This document shows, piece by piece, positions 44,615-52,565 of a DNA stretch of 53,428 nucleotides. Source of the DNA: Gemmatimonadota bacterium (GTDB taxonomy: Bacteria; Gemmatimonadota; Gemmatimonadetes; Gemmatimonadales; GWC2-71-9). A program made the position numbers and the translations under genes. The DNA lies in the NCBI GenBank assembly GCA_022563595.1, contig JADFNB010000022.1, positions 1 through 53,428 on the forward strand, written 5' to 3'. The notes under the pieces were generated by a model, which was not told where the DNA came from, ran no database searches, and saw nothing but the letters and a program-made list of their open reading frames with translations. Positions within the stretch are counted from its first letter, which is position 1. The number at the start of each line of letters is the position of its first letter.

Positions 44615-45847
44615 ATGACGACCAAGCGACTGACCTTCCCCGGTGCCTCGGGCGCGGCGCTCGCGGCCCGGCTCGAGCTGCCGGCCGGTGGCGACCCGCT
44701 CGCCTACGCCCTGTTCGCGCATTGTTTCACCTGCTCCAAAGACATCAAGGCGGCCGTATCCATTTCACGCGAGCTAGCGCGATATGGAATCGCGGTCCTG
44801 CGGTTCGATTTCACCGGACTAGGCGAGAGTGAGGGGGACTTCGCGGACACCAACTTCACCTCGAACGTCGAGGACCTGGAGGCGGCTTGCCGGTTCCTGG
44901 CCGCCGAGTACAGCGGCCCGCACATTCTCGTGGGGCATTCGCTTGGCGGCGCGGCGGTGCTTCAGGCCGCCATGAGCCTGGACATGGTCCGTGCGGTCGC
45001 CACGATCGGCGCCCCATACGATCCCGAGCACATCGCGCACCTGTTCGAGGAGGTAACCGAGGAGATCCGGCGTGCCGGTGTGGCGGTCGTATCGATCGGC
45101 GGACGTCGCTTCCGGGTCAAGCAACAGTTTCTGGACGATCTCGCGGCCGCCTCCCGCACCAAAGCCATCGGCAGTCTGCGGTGCCCGCTCCTGGTCATGC
45201 ACTCGCCGGTTGATGCGGTCGTCGGCATCGAGAACGCGGCGGCCATCTACCAGGCAGCCAAGCATCCCAAGAGCTTCATCTCGCTCGATACAGCCGATCA
45301 CCTGTTATCGAAACGGGAGGATGCGCACTATGCGGCCAGGGTCCTGGCAGCATGGGTGAGCCGGTACGTCGAGCCGGCGTCGCTCGACTCGCACGACCAA
45401 CCGCGAGCGGGAATCGGTGTGACCGCGACGGTCGGCGCCTCGGGCTATCGCACGGAGATAGTGGCCGGCAGGCACAGCCTGGTTGCTGACGAGCCCGAAT
45501 CCGTGGGCGGCACCGACGAGGGACCCACGCCGTACGACCTCTTGGCTGCGGCACTCGGCGCCTGCACGACTATGACGTTACGGATGTATGCCGACCGGAA
45601 GGGTTGGCCTCTCGAGGGTGTCGAGGTGGGGTTGCGCCATAGTCGCGTGCATGTGGACGATGGGGAGCAGTGTGAGGGTCGGCCGGTGCGGATGGACCAG
45701 TTGGAGCGCACACTCCGACTCGACGGCGAACTGGACGAGGCGCAGCGCCGCCGGCTGCGCGAGATCGCGGACAAGTGCCCGGTGCACCGGACGTTGGAGG
45801 CGGGGGTCCGAGTGACGACGCGGGTGGTGGAGGACGACGGAACGTGA
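44615..45847 (+). CDS. Alpha/beta hydrolase-OsmC peroxidase fusion protein
   Basis: The 410-residue protein joins two domains. Residues 1-250 are an alpha/beta hydrolase with nucleophile Ser109 in VGHSLGG, Asp200 in HSPVDAVVG and His229 in TADHL. Residues 260-405 are an OsmC/Ohr-type domain with Cys317 in LGACTTMTLRMYA and Cys388 in DKCPVHRTLE, the two peroxidatic cysteines. Such fusions are a known, poorly characterised family. By domain content it would hydrolyse an ester and reduce an organic peroxide, possibly in sequence (inference). It overlaps the following small gene as GTGA. Confidence 0.92.
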   Translation: MTTKRLTFPGASGAALAARLELPAGGDPLAYALFAHCFTCSKDIKAAVSISRELARYGIAVLRFDFTGLGESEGDFADTNFTSNVEDLEAACRFLAAEYSGPHILVGHSLGGAAVLQAAMSLDMVRAVATIGAPYDPEHIAHLFEEVTEEIRRAGVAVVSIGGRRFRVKQQFLDDLAAASRTKAIGSLRCPLLVMHSPVDAVVGIENAAAIYQAAKHPKSFISLDTADHLLSKREDAHYAARVLAAWVSRYVEPASLDSHDQPRAGIGVTATVGASGYRTEIVAGRHSLVADEPESVGGTDEGPTPYDLLAAALGACTTMTLRMYADRKGWPLEGVEVGLRHSRVHVDDGEQCEGRPVRMDQLERTLRLDGELDEAQRRRLREIADKCPVHRTLEAGVRVTTRVVEDDGT

Positions 45848-46122
45848 AACGAAGCGTCACGTGGATCGTGTTGGTCGGTGTGGTGCTGCTCATCGCCATG
45901 CTGATCTACGGCAGCACCAGGCTCGTCCAGGCCGAATGCGAAGTCTGCGTCGAGTTCCGGGGACAGAGCCAGTGTCGGCGCGGATCCGGTGCCGACCAAG
46001 CGGAAGCCCGCCGCGCGGCACAGCGCTCCGCGTGCGCGGTCATGGCGAGCGGGATGAATGCCTCGATCGCGTGCCAGAACGTTCGCCCCAAGTCGGTCCA
46101 GTGCCCCGGGCCGGCGCGTTGA
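45844..46122 (+). CDS. Small single-pass membrane protein with conserved-looking Cys pairs
   Basis: The GTG start at 45844 shares GTGA with the stop of the OsmC fusion, giving 92 residues. Residues 5-23 are a membrane helix (VTWIVLVGVVLLIAMLIYG). The rest, probably outside the membrane, carries five Cys, including CEVC, a Cys before RRGSG, one in SACAVM, CQNV and a C-terminal CPGP. No family is recognised. Coupling to a peroxide-handling enzyme and the Cys content suggest a thiol or disulfide role, by inference only. Confidence 0.65.
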   Translation: MKRSVTWIVLVGVVLLIAMLIYGSTRLVQAECEVCVEFRGQSQCRRGSGADQAEARRAAQRSACAVMASGMNASIACQNVRPKSVQCPGPAR

Positions 46123-46154
46123 GCCTGCTATGAAGACCCTGCCACGAACATTCC

Positions 46155-46183
46155 ACCCCCCACCCCCCACCCCCCACCCCCCC
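46155..46183. repeat. (ACCCCCC)4 repeat, G-quadruplex-forming on the minus strand
   Basis: A occurs at 46155, 46162, 46169 and 46176, each followed by six C (seven after the last): four perfect 7-base units. The minus strand reads four runs of at least six G separated by single T, a textbook G-quadruplex motif. It lies in the 125-base gap between the small Cys protein gene and the convergent dehydrogenase. Both genes end here, so it may influence transcription ends; this is inference. Confidence 0.9.
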
Positions 46184-46247
46184 GTCACCCGGAGGGAGCG
46201 TTGAGACGTAGCCCGGGTGGAATATCCGCGGCGGCTATATCCGAGCG

Positions 46248-47003
46248 TCATGTTCCCTGTTCCGTGGGCCGGATGAGGATCTCATTCACGTTCACATGCC
46301 ACGGTTGGGAGACCGCAAAGAGGATCGCCCGCGCGACGTCATCTGGTGCGAGGGGGGTCCGCTCGGACCAGGTCGCGTGGAACTGGTCACGGATGGACTC
46401 GTCCGGGATGTGACCGGTCAGTTCGGTCGCCACGACACCCGGCTCGATGTCGGTGACACGAATGTGGTCTTCGGGTGACAGCTCCAGCCGCAGCCCCGCC
46501 GAGATCGCCCGCACGGCGAACTTGGTGGCGCTATACACCGTGCCGCCCGGGAACGGGCGCCGGCCGGCCAGCGACCCCACGTTCACGATGTGACCGTCAC
46601 GTCGCTCCAGCATGCCTGGCAGCACCGCCGCAATGCAGTAGAGCAGGCCGCGGACGTTCACGTCCAGCATCCGGTCCCACGCCTCCACGTCCCGCGTCGC
46701 GATCGGCGAGAGAGGCATCACGCCTGCGTTGTTGATGAGCATGTCGATGCGATCGAACCGCTCGAGGGTCTGCCGGGCCAAGGTATCGACGGAGGCACGG
46801 CTGGTGACATCGGTCGGTACGGCTAGCGCGGTGCCGCCGTCCGCCTCGATCCGGCGTCGCAGCGCTTCCAGGCGATTCGCGCGTCTGGCCGCGATCACCA
46901 CGCTTGCCCCCCCCGCCGCGAGCTGGATGGCGGCGGCCTCGCCGATACCGCTCGACGCTCCGGTGATGAGCGCCACACGATCTTGCAGAGGGGTGCCGGG
47001 CAT
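46248..47003 (-). CDS. Short-chain dehydrogenase/reductase (classical SDR)
   Basis: A ~251-residue NAD(P)-dependent oxidoreductase. Visible are VALITGASSGIGEAAAI (cofactor TGxxxGxG), INNAGVMP, catalytic Ser in NVGSLAG, and the YSATK Tyr/Lys pair. Arg-rich VIAARRANRLEALR after strand 2 favours NADPH. The C-terminus with PLAPDDVARAILFAVSQPWHVNVNEILIRPTEQ matches the clavulanate-dehydrogenase-like/YdfG group. Substrate unknown. Start taken as ATG 47001-47003; a GTG at 47010-47012 would add three residues. Confidence 0.9.
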   Translation of the reverse strand: MPGTPLQDRVALITGASSGIGEAAAIQLAAGGASVVIAARRANRLEALRRRIEADGGTALAVPTDVTSRASVDTLARQTLERFDRIDMLINNAGVMPLSPIATRDVEAWDRMLDVNVRGLLYCIAAVLPGMLERRDGHIVNVGSLAGRRPFPGGTVYSATKFAVRAISAGLRLELSPEDHIRVTDIEPGVVATELTGHIPDESIRDQFHATWSERTPLAPDDVARAILFAVSQPWHVNVNEILIRPTEQGT

Positions 47004-47132
47004 GGCTGCCACTATCTACACAATATGCCCGGCGACCGGTAGACGGCCCACCGCGGGCCGGTAGTTTGCGAACCGAAGCTCAGGAGCACACGAGTCGGCA
47101 GGTTCAGCGGTCCCGTGACCGCAGCCTCAAGC

Positions 47133-47174
47133 TAGTTTTGGAGAAAAACTAACCTGTTGTGGTATTATTATTAC
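47133..47174 (+). promoter_or_regulatory. A+T-rich promoter region with palindrome upstream of gdhA
   Basis: In the 257-base gap before gdhA, TAGTTTT (47133-47139) and AAAACTA (47145-47151) form a perfect 7-bp inverted repeat, followed by TATTATTATTA at 47163-47173, a likely -10 region. No good -35 hexamer is at 17 bases; the palindrome occupies that place, as an operator or activator site would. The rest of the gap shows nothing distinct. Confidence 0.4.
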
Positions 47175-47269
47175 GCGCCGCCGGGCGCGACCGACGCGCG
47201 GGACTTGACGTGTCTGTCATGCCCCGCCTGCCGGACGCTACCTTTTTCATACGAAAGTGAGCCGCATTG

Positions 47270-48643
47270 ATGGCTACCACGACGTTACACGAGCCGGATG
47301 CGATGACCGGGACCGAGGATCTCAACCCGTTCCATATAGCCCAGCGCCAGTTCGATGCGGCCGTCAAGTATCTCCCGAGCATTACCCCAGGACTGGCCAA
47401 TTTCCTCAAGCGGCCCGAGAAGGTTGTCACACTGGAGTTCCCGATCGAGACGCGTGACGGCACCGTCTTGATCTTTGTGGGTTACCGCTGCCTCCACAAC
47501 CGGGCGCGTGGCCCCGGCAAGGGCGGCATCCGCTACCACCCCGACGTCACGATCGACGAGGTGCGGGCGCTGGCCTCGTGGATGACGTGGAAATGCGCCG
47601 TGCTCGATGTCCCGTTTGGTGGAGCGAAGGGCGGGATCGCGTTCGATCCCAAGAAATTCAGCGCGCGGGACGTCATGAAGGTGACGCGCCGCTTTATCGT
47701 CATGCTCGGCGACAACATCGGTCCCCACACCGATATTCCGGCTCCCGACGTCAACACCAATGCCGGCACGATGGCCCGCATCTATGACACGTACGCCATG
47801 ATGCACCCGGGCGAGAACAACCTTCCGGTGGTGACCGGCAAGCCCGTCGATCTCGGTGGCTCGCTGGGGCGCCGCGAGGCGACCGCGCGAGGCTGTCTCT
47901 TCTGTTTGCAGCGGGCTCTCGAGCGCGGTATTCTCGACGGCCGATCGTCGGTGGAGGGGGCCACGGTGGTCGTGCAGGGATATGGTAATGCCGGCTCGGT
48001 TGCCGCTCAGCTCTTCACGCAGGCCGGTGCGAAGATCATCGCGGTGAGCGACTCACGAGGCGCCATCCACAGCCCTGACGGCATCGACCCGGACGCGGCC
48101 ATAGAGCACAAGCGCCAGACGGGATCGGTGGTCGGGCTTCCCTCCAGCACCGAGCTGAGCAACGAGCAGTTGCTCGCGCTCGAGTGTGATATCCTGATCC
48201 CCGCCGCGCTGGAGAGCCAGATCCGCGGCGACAACGCCCACACCGTCCGCGCGCGGCTCATCGCAGAGCTCGCCAATGGACCGACCACCCCCGACGCCGA
48301 CCGCATCCTGCTCGAGCGGGGGACGATTGTGTTGCCGGACATTCTGGCCAATGCGGGCGGCGTCACGGTCAGCTACTTCGAGTGGGTGCAGAACATCGAG
48401 AACGAGCAGTGGGAGGAGGATGTAGTCAACGAGAAGCTGCTCAAGAAGATGCGGCGGGCCACCGACGCCGTCATCGACAAGCAGGAAGAGATCAACTCGT
48501 CACTCGACAAGCTACAGGCCGAGCGTGTAAAACATGGCTTCGAGGGTGAGCCGCTCGAGCCTGTCGACCTGCGTACGGCAGCATACGTGTACGCCATCGA
48601 TCAGGTATCCACGGTGACGCTCGAGCGCGGCATCTGGCCATAA
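47270..48643 (+). CDS. gdhA: Glutamate dehydrogenase (Glu/Leu/Phe/Val dehydrogenase family)
   Basis: Interconverts glutamate with 2-oxoglutarate and ammonia. From the ATG at 47270 the protein is 457 residues: GPGKGGIRYHPDV, MTWKCAVLDVPFGGAKGGI with catalytic Lys120, GPHTDIPAPDVNTN, GKPVDLGGSLGRREATARG and the Rossmann motif VVVQGYGNAGSVAA. The form is the ~420-residue hexameric type plus a C-terminal extension (EPLEPVDLRTAAYVYAI). A TTG one codon upstream is possible. Monocistronic; a terminator-like hairpin follows. Confidence 0.95.
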   Translation: MATTTLHEPDAMTGTEDLNPFHIAQRQFDAAVKYLPSITPGLANFLKRPEKVVTLEFPIETRDGTVLIFVGYRCLHNRARGPGKGGIRYHPDVTIDEVRALASWMTWKCAVLDVPFGGAKGGIAFDPKKFSARDVMKVTRRFIVMLGDNIGPHTDIPAPDVNTNAGTMARIYDTYAMMHPGENNLPVVTGKPVDLGGSLGRREATARGCLFCLQRALERGILDGRSSVEGATVVVQGYGNAGSVAAQLFTQAGAKIIAVSDSRGAIHSPDGIDPDAAIEHKRQTGSVVGLPSSTELSNEQLLALECDILIPAALESQIRGDNAHTVRARLIAELANGPTTPDADRILLERGTIVLPDILANAGGVTVSYFEWVQNIENEQWEEDVVNEKLLKKMRRATDAVIDKQEEINSSLDKLQAERVKHGFEGEPLEPVDLRTAAYVYAIDQVSTVTLERGIWP

Positions 48644-48729
48644 CGCCGTTACGACGGCCTAGGGCAGAGCAACGGAACGCCCGGCTTCCGGGCCACGACA
48701 CGCCAACTGTGCGCGTCAGCCACCTCACC

Positions 48730-48762
48730 AAAAACCGCATGATTCCTAGGGGTTCGGTTTTT
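48730..48762 (+). terminator. Terminator-like hairpin in the gdhA-kinase gap
   Basis: AAAAACCG (48730-48737) and CGGTTTTT (48755-48762) form a perfect 8-bp stem with a 17-base loop, in the 311-base gap 48644-48954. An A tract on one side and T tract on the other would allow use in both directions, but the GC part of the stem is only 3 bp. A second, tighter hairpin GCCCGG-CTT-CCGGGC lies at about 48680-48694. The remaining bases up to 48954 show no gene or clear promoter. Confidence 0.4.
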
Positions 48763-48954
48763 CTTCCGTCAGCCAGAAACAGCCCGTTTTGTCACCGGGA
48801 ACGTCACCGCGATTCCCAATGACATGATCGACCTCGAAGATACGGCGCAGCAACTCGGCCAGGTCCATTGTCTCGCTACCGCCAGTGGGACCCGTAGGCT
48901 TACCCGAGGCGGTCGAGCACGCCATCTTAGGGACGCTGCCAGCCGGAGCCCCAC

Positions 48955-51210
48955 GTGTCGGACGTGCTGAACCGCCTCACCACTGCTTTAGCCGACCGCT
49001 ACCGCGTCGAACGGGAGATCGGCGCCGGCGGCATGGCGACGGTGTACCTGGCGGAGGACCTCAAGCACCACCGGCAGGTCGCGATCAAGGTGCTGTGGCC
49101 TGAGCTGGCCGCCGTGATGGGCGCGGAACGTTTCCTCCGGGAGATCGCAATCGCCGCTCGGCTGCAGCATCCGCATATCCTCCCGCTGTACGACTCCGGG
49201 GACGCCGACGCGCTGCTGTATTACGTGATGCCCTTTGTGGAGGGCGAATCGCTGAGGCAGCGGCTGGAACGCGAAAAGCAGTTACCGATTGACGATGCGC
49301 TGCAGATCGCGCGTGAGGTAGCGGATGCGCTTTCCTACGCACACAGCCACAACGTCATCCATCGCGACATCAAGCCCGAGAACATCCTGCTGCATGAAGG
49401 TTCGGCGATGGTGGCGGATTTCGGTATCGGCAAGGCGGTCAGCTCGGCCGACGGCCCGATTACCCGGACGGGGATCGTGGTGGGCACGCCGGCCTACATG
49501 AGTCCCGAGCAGGCCTCCGCCGAACACGAGGTGGACGGGCGCGCCGATCTCTATAGCCTGGGCTGTGTGCTCTACGAGATGCTGACCGGAGAGCCGCCGT
49601 ACACCGGGCCCAACCCGCAGGCGATCATCGCCAAGCGGTTCATCACCCCGATCCCAAAGGTGCGGGTGGTGCGCGACGTCCCCGAGCCGGTGGACCAGGC
49701 CATTACCCGGGCGCTGGCGCGCACCCCGGTCGACCGCTTTGCCACCGCAGCGGAGTTCGCCGCTGCGTTGCGCCAACGCGAGAGCGAGCCGGTGAGTACC
49801 CCGCAAAACATGCCCACGGTCGAACAAAGCGCGCCGGACAAGCAGTCGATTGCGGTGCTGCCCTTTGCCAACCGCAGCGCCGACCCCGAGAACGAGTACT
49901 TCAGCGACGGGATGACTGAAGAGATCATCAACGTGTTGGGCAAGGTGCCTAGCATTCAGGTCGTGTCGCGCACATCCAGTTTCGCCTTCAAGGGCAAGGA
50001 AATCGACGTACGCGAGATCGGAGAGAAGCTCAGCGTGGGCACGGTGTTGGAGGGGAGCGTACGGAAGGTAGGCAACCGTATACGAATCACGGCTCAGCTG
50101 ACCGACGTAACCAATGGCTACAACCTTTGGACCGAGACCTACGACCGTCAGCTCGAAGATGTTTTCGCGATACAGGATGAGATCTCGCGTGCCATCGTGG
50201 ACGCACTCAAACTCCAACTGGTGGGGGAGGAGGCTCCGCGGGTCGTGCCCACCACGCGGAACCTCGAGGCGTACAATCTCTACCTCAAGGGACGCTTCTT
50301 CTACAACAAATTCACCGAGGCCGACCTGCGCCGGGGGCTCGACCTGTTCGAGCAAGCCCTCGAGCTGGACCCCGGTTACGCCCACGCGAACGCTGGTATC
50401 GCCGATTGTTGGAGCTTTCTCGCTGACGACTGGGTGGTGCCGGACGAGGCCTATCCGAGTGCTAAAGCCGCTGCGGCCAAGGCGCTCGACCTGGAGCCCA
50501 CACTCGCAGAGTCCTACACCGCACTCGGGAAGGTGCTCTGCTGGTACGAGTGGGATTTCGCGGGCGCCGAGCGTGAACTCAAGAAGGCGGTCAAGCTCCA
50601 CCCGAACTCGGCCGAGGCGCACTTCGTCTTCGGCAGCGTGCTTCCCTGTGTGGGCCAGCTCGACCGCGGCATCGAGGAGATGCGGCAAGCTCTCGTCCTC
50701 GATCCCCTCTCGGCGCACTTCGGTCGCTGGCTGGGCCGCTACTTGCTGTACTCTGGTGACTATGACACCACCATCGAGCAGAGCCGTAAGACGCTGGAGA
50801 TAGACTCCAACTACTTCCAGGCATACCTGGATATCGGTTCGGCCAATCTCGGGAAGGGCAAGCCGGAAGAGGCACTCAAGTGGTATCACCGGGGGCAGTC
50901 ACTCGAGTCTAGTGTACGCTCGTACGATGCACACTTGGTCCGTGCCCTCGCGGCGATGGGCGAGCGCGATGAGGCACAGGCGATTCTCGAGCGGCTGGAG
51001 GCCGAGGCGCACGAGCACTACATGCGCTCAGAGGTCCTGGCCATGGGTTACGCAGCCGTGGGCGACTTCGATCGCGCATTCGCCTGCCTGGAGCAGGCAC
51101 TCCAGGCGCGATCCGCCGGCCTGATCTTCGTGCATCTGGACCCCGGCTACGAACCCTTGCGCGCGGATCCCCGGTTCGACGAAGTCGTGAAGAAGGTGGG
51201 GGTCAGGTAG
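48955..51210 (+). CDS. Ser/Thr protein kinase with FlgO/TolB-like domain and TPR repeats
   Basis: The 751-residue protein starts at a GTG. Residues 15-275 are a Hanks kinase (GAGGMATVYLAED, Lys45, HRDIKPEN at 136-143, DFG at 155-157, GTPAYMSPEQAS). A short linker without membrane helix leads to residues ~295-425, the adenylate-cyclase/TolB-N-like module (IAVLPFANRSADPENEYFSDG, VGTVLEGSVRKVGNRIRITAQL, LWTETYDRQL). Residues ~430-745 are tetratricopeptide repeats (SAEAHFVFGSVLPCVGQLDRG and similar). This architecture recurs in Gemmatimonadota and Acidobacteriota. TPRs probably bind protein partners; substrates unknown. Confidence 0.93.
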   Translation: MSDVLNRLTTALADRYRVEREIGAGGMATVYLAEDLKHHRQVAIKVLWPELAAVMGAERFLREIAIAARLQHPHILPLYDSGDADALLYYVMPFVEGESLRQRLEREKQLPIDDALQIAREVADALSYAHSHNVIHRDIKPENILLHEGSAMVADFGIGKAVSSADGPITRTGIVVGTPAYMSPEQASAEHEVDGRADLYSLGCVLYEMLTGEPPYTGPNPQAIIAKRFITPIPKVRVVRDVPEPVDQAITRALARTPVDRFATAAEFAAALRQRESEPVSTPQNMPTVEQSAPDKQSIAVLPFANRSADPENEYFSDGMTEEIINVLGKVPSIQVVSRTSSFAFKGKEIDVREIGEKLSVGTVLEGSVRKVGNRIRITAQLTDVTNGYNLWTETYDRQLEDVFAIQDEISRAIVDALKLQLVGEEAPRVVPTTRNLEAYNLYLKGRFFYNKFTEADLRRGLDLFEQALELDPGYAHANAGIADCWSFLADDWVVPDEAYPSAKAAAAKALDLEPTLAESYTALGKVLCWYEWDFAGAERELKKAVKLHPNSAEAHFVFGSVLPCVGQLDRGIEEMRQALVLDPLSAHFGRWLGRYLLYSGDYDTTIEQSRKTLEIDSNYFQAYLDIGSANLGKGKPEEALKWYHRGQSLESSVRSYDAHLVRALAAMGERDEAQAILERLEAEAHEHYMRSEVLAMGYAAVGDFDRAFACLEQALQARSAGLIFVHLDPGYEPLRADPRFDEVVKKVGVR

Positions 51211-51284
51211 CCGATCACTCGTCTCGTCTCCTAAGGTGTCCGAGGTCGAGGTCTTCTGAGTGTGTGGAATCCATCCGCGATGCT

Positions 51285-51311
51285 GCCTAATACCATTAAT
51301 ATGCGTTAGGC
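51285..51311. repeat. Inverted repeat before the DUF2867 gene (GCCTAA...TTAGGC)
   Basis: GCCTAA (51285-51290) and TTAGGC (51306-51311) are perfect 6-bp arms around a 15-base A+T-rich centre. The right arm reads GTTAGGC, which fits the integron R' core GTTRRRY. The arms are closer together than in a full attC site. Alternatives are an operator or the end hairpin of the preceding kinase gene. Confidence 0.4.
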
Positions 51312-51330
51312 CGCAGACAGACCACTAGTC

Positions 51331-51933
51331 ATGCGCCCTTGGTCGCGAGCCACTGTTCAGGAGTACCACCGCCTGACCCTTCGTGCTCACAGCCTCCTTG
51401 CCGATGTGCCCGTACACGATGTCTGGCGCGTTGCTCTTCCGGGCGGCGGCCCATCTCGGACCATGCAGGATGTTCGCTCCGTTTTCGAGGTCGCGAGGCA
51501 GTCTGAGCGTCTGAGTCCGCCGGTCCGTGCGCTTTTCGGGCTCCGGTGGTTGCTAGGGCGCCTGTTTCGATGGGATCGTCCTGTTGCGGACCGAGAAGTA
51601 TGGTCTTTCCAAGCCCGGCTCAGCGAGACTGATCGCCGGCGATCGATGGTGGAGCCAGGCACGCTCGACGGACCCTTTGCCGTCCTGTACGTCCACGCGA
51701 CGGAGGCGGTCAGTGAGATCCGGAATGCAACAGTCCACGCGTTCCTCGTTTGGGCTTTGGAGCCAACACCGGATGGTTATCAGCTTTTCTGGGCGATTCA
51801 CGTCCTTCCGGTCAGCGTCTGGACGAAACCCTATCTTGCGTTGATCGATCCGTTCCGGCGCTGGTTGGTGTACCCGGCTTTGTTGCGCCGCATCCACGAA
51901 TCGTGGACTCGAGAGTTCAAGTCTGCGAGCTAA
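51331..51933 (+). CDS. DUF2867-family protein
   Basis: The 200-residue protein starts at the ATG at 51331. The C-terminal half has the DUF2867 pattern: ATVHAFLVWALEPTPDGYQLFWAIHVLP, then a Tyr followed by IDPFRRWLVYPALLRRIHESW. DUF2867 domains are often fused to or encoded near NAD(P)-binding epimerases, but no partner is adjacent here, and function is unknown. No signal peptide. It stands alone, 120 bases after the kinase gene. Confidence 0.65.
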   Translation: MRPWSRATVQEYHRLTLRAHSLLADVPVHDVWRVALPGGGPSRTMQDVRSVFEVARQSERLSPPVRALFGLRWLLGRLFRWDRPVADREVWSFQARLSETDRRRSMVEPGTLDGPFAVLYVHATEAVSEIRNATVHAFLVWALEPTPDGYQLFWAIHVLPVSVWTKPYLALIDPFRRWLVYPALLRRIHESWTREFKSAS

Positions 51934-51983
51934 CACGCTTGTGGCCTGGTGGGCGCACTCGCGTGGTCAGGAAGTCGTTGGCT
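51928..51983. other. Weak attC-like imperfect inverted repeat
   Basis: AGCTAAC (51928-51934) and GTTGGCT (51977-51983) match with one mismatch. Between them CCTG/CAGG (51945-51948 and 51968-51971) and GCG/CGC can pair. The 56-base length, the position right at the stop codon of the preceding gene and AAC/GTT outer cores are attC-like. The inner spacing is uneven (10 versus 5 bases), so this may be chance. Confidence 0.2.
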
Positions 51984-52245
51984 TGTGCGCTGGCAGAGGA
52001 TTGTGCACGTTTACCAAAATGGGACATTTAATGGCCGCAGCTTCTGGCGTGCGCCATCCATGACCGCCCTCGACGCTGACGGCCAACCGGCCCCGCTGTT
52101 CGGTAGCGGCGCGCTCTTAGGCACGGTCATGGAGAGGCTGATCCCTCGGTGGCGAACCCGCTATGCGTGGACGGTGCAGCCCCGGATGTCGGTTGCGCCG
52201 GATCCGGTCCCGGTAGGGGCTGTGATCATCGGGGGCGGTCGGTAG
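51949..52245 (+). CDS. Doubtful ORF, Trp/Arg-rich
   Basis: A 98-residue frame from a GTG, with no recognised family. It is rich in Trp and Arg (WQRIVHVYQNGTFNGRSFW) and ends in a hydrophobic VGAVIIGGG. The start lies inside the attC-like repeat and no good ribosome-binding site is seen. Codon third positions are less GC-rich than in neighbouring genes for the first third. It may be a gene remnant or noncoding. Confidence 0.25.
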   Translation: MGALAWSGSRWLVRWQRIVHVYQNGTFNGRSFWRAPSMTALDADGQPAPLFGSGALLGTVMERLIPRWRTRYAWTVQPRMSVAPDPVPVGAVIIGGGR

Positions 52246-52249
52246 GCTC

Positions 52250-52333
52250 ATGCAAGACGACATCAAGCGGCAGCTCAATGAGCTCGGGAAGCTCCTCCCG
52301 TGGCCCCTCCGGTGGCTGCTGGACTTGGACTGA
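52250..52333 (+). CDS. Possible 27-residue small protein
   Basis: ATG at 52250 with GGTAGG close upstream opens a frame of 27 residues: a charged start (MQDDIKRQLNELGK) and an amphipathic Trp/Leu end (LLPWPLRWLLDLD). It is positioned just before the zinc-ribbon ORF. No family is recognised; it could be chance. Confidence 0.2.
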   Translation: MQDDIKRQLNELGKLLPWPLRWLLDLD

Positions 52334-52355
52334 TGGACGGACCGTCCGACGGACG

Positions 52356-52565
52356 ATGGTCGAAGACTCAGATACCTGGTTGCCCTTCACACGATCCGAG
52401 GTGAACGAGATCCGCACCGCGGTCGTGGGGCCGGGCGTGGAGATCGCGTGTCCAGTCTGCGGTGGGCGGCTCGAGTTGCGCGGCCCCCGCGGGAACGTGT
52501 GGGAGGTTCGCTGTCGACCGTGTCGGCGGCATACGGTGTTGCCAGATGTGTCCGGGCAGGCGTGA
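52356..52565 (+). CDS. Possible small zinc-ribbon protein
   Basis: From the ATG at 52356 the frame gives 69 residues with two CxxC pairs, CPVCGGRLELRG and VRCRPCRRH, about 18 residues apart, as in zinc ribbons. A longer in-frame start at 52149 adds Ser/Gly-rich sequence typical of out-of-frame GC-rich DNA and is rejected. No family is named; the paired Cys spacing is the only positive evidence. Confidence 0.4.
   Translation: MVEDSDTWLPFTRSEVNEIRTAVVGPGVEIACPVCGGRLELRGPRGNVWEVRCRPCRRHTVLPDVSGQA

Noticed and set aside
46141-46200. C-rich stretch considered as a terminator or attachment site
   Set aside because: It has no inverted symmetry and no T tract; it is a simple 7-base tandem repeat.
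47149-47463. 104-residue frame on the minus strand over the gdhA promoter
   Set aside because: It overlaps the start of gdhA and the A+T-rich promoter; the NNNTTTG end comes from the TTA repeat.
49282-50889. 535-residue open frame on the minus strand
   Set aside because: It is antisense to the kinase-TPR gene, whose motifs are unambiguous; no family features are seen in the reverse frame.
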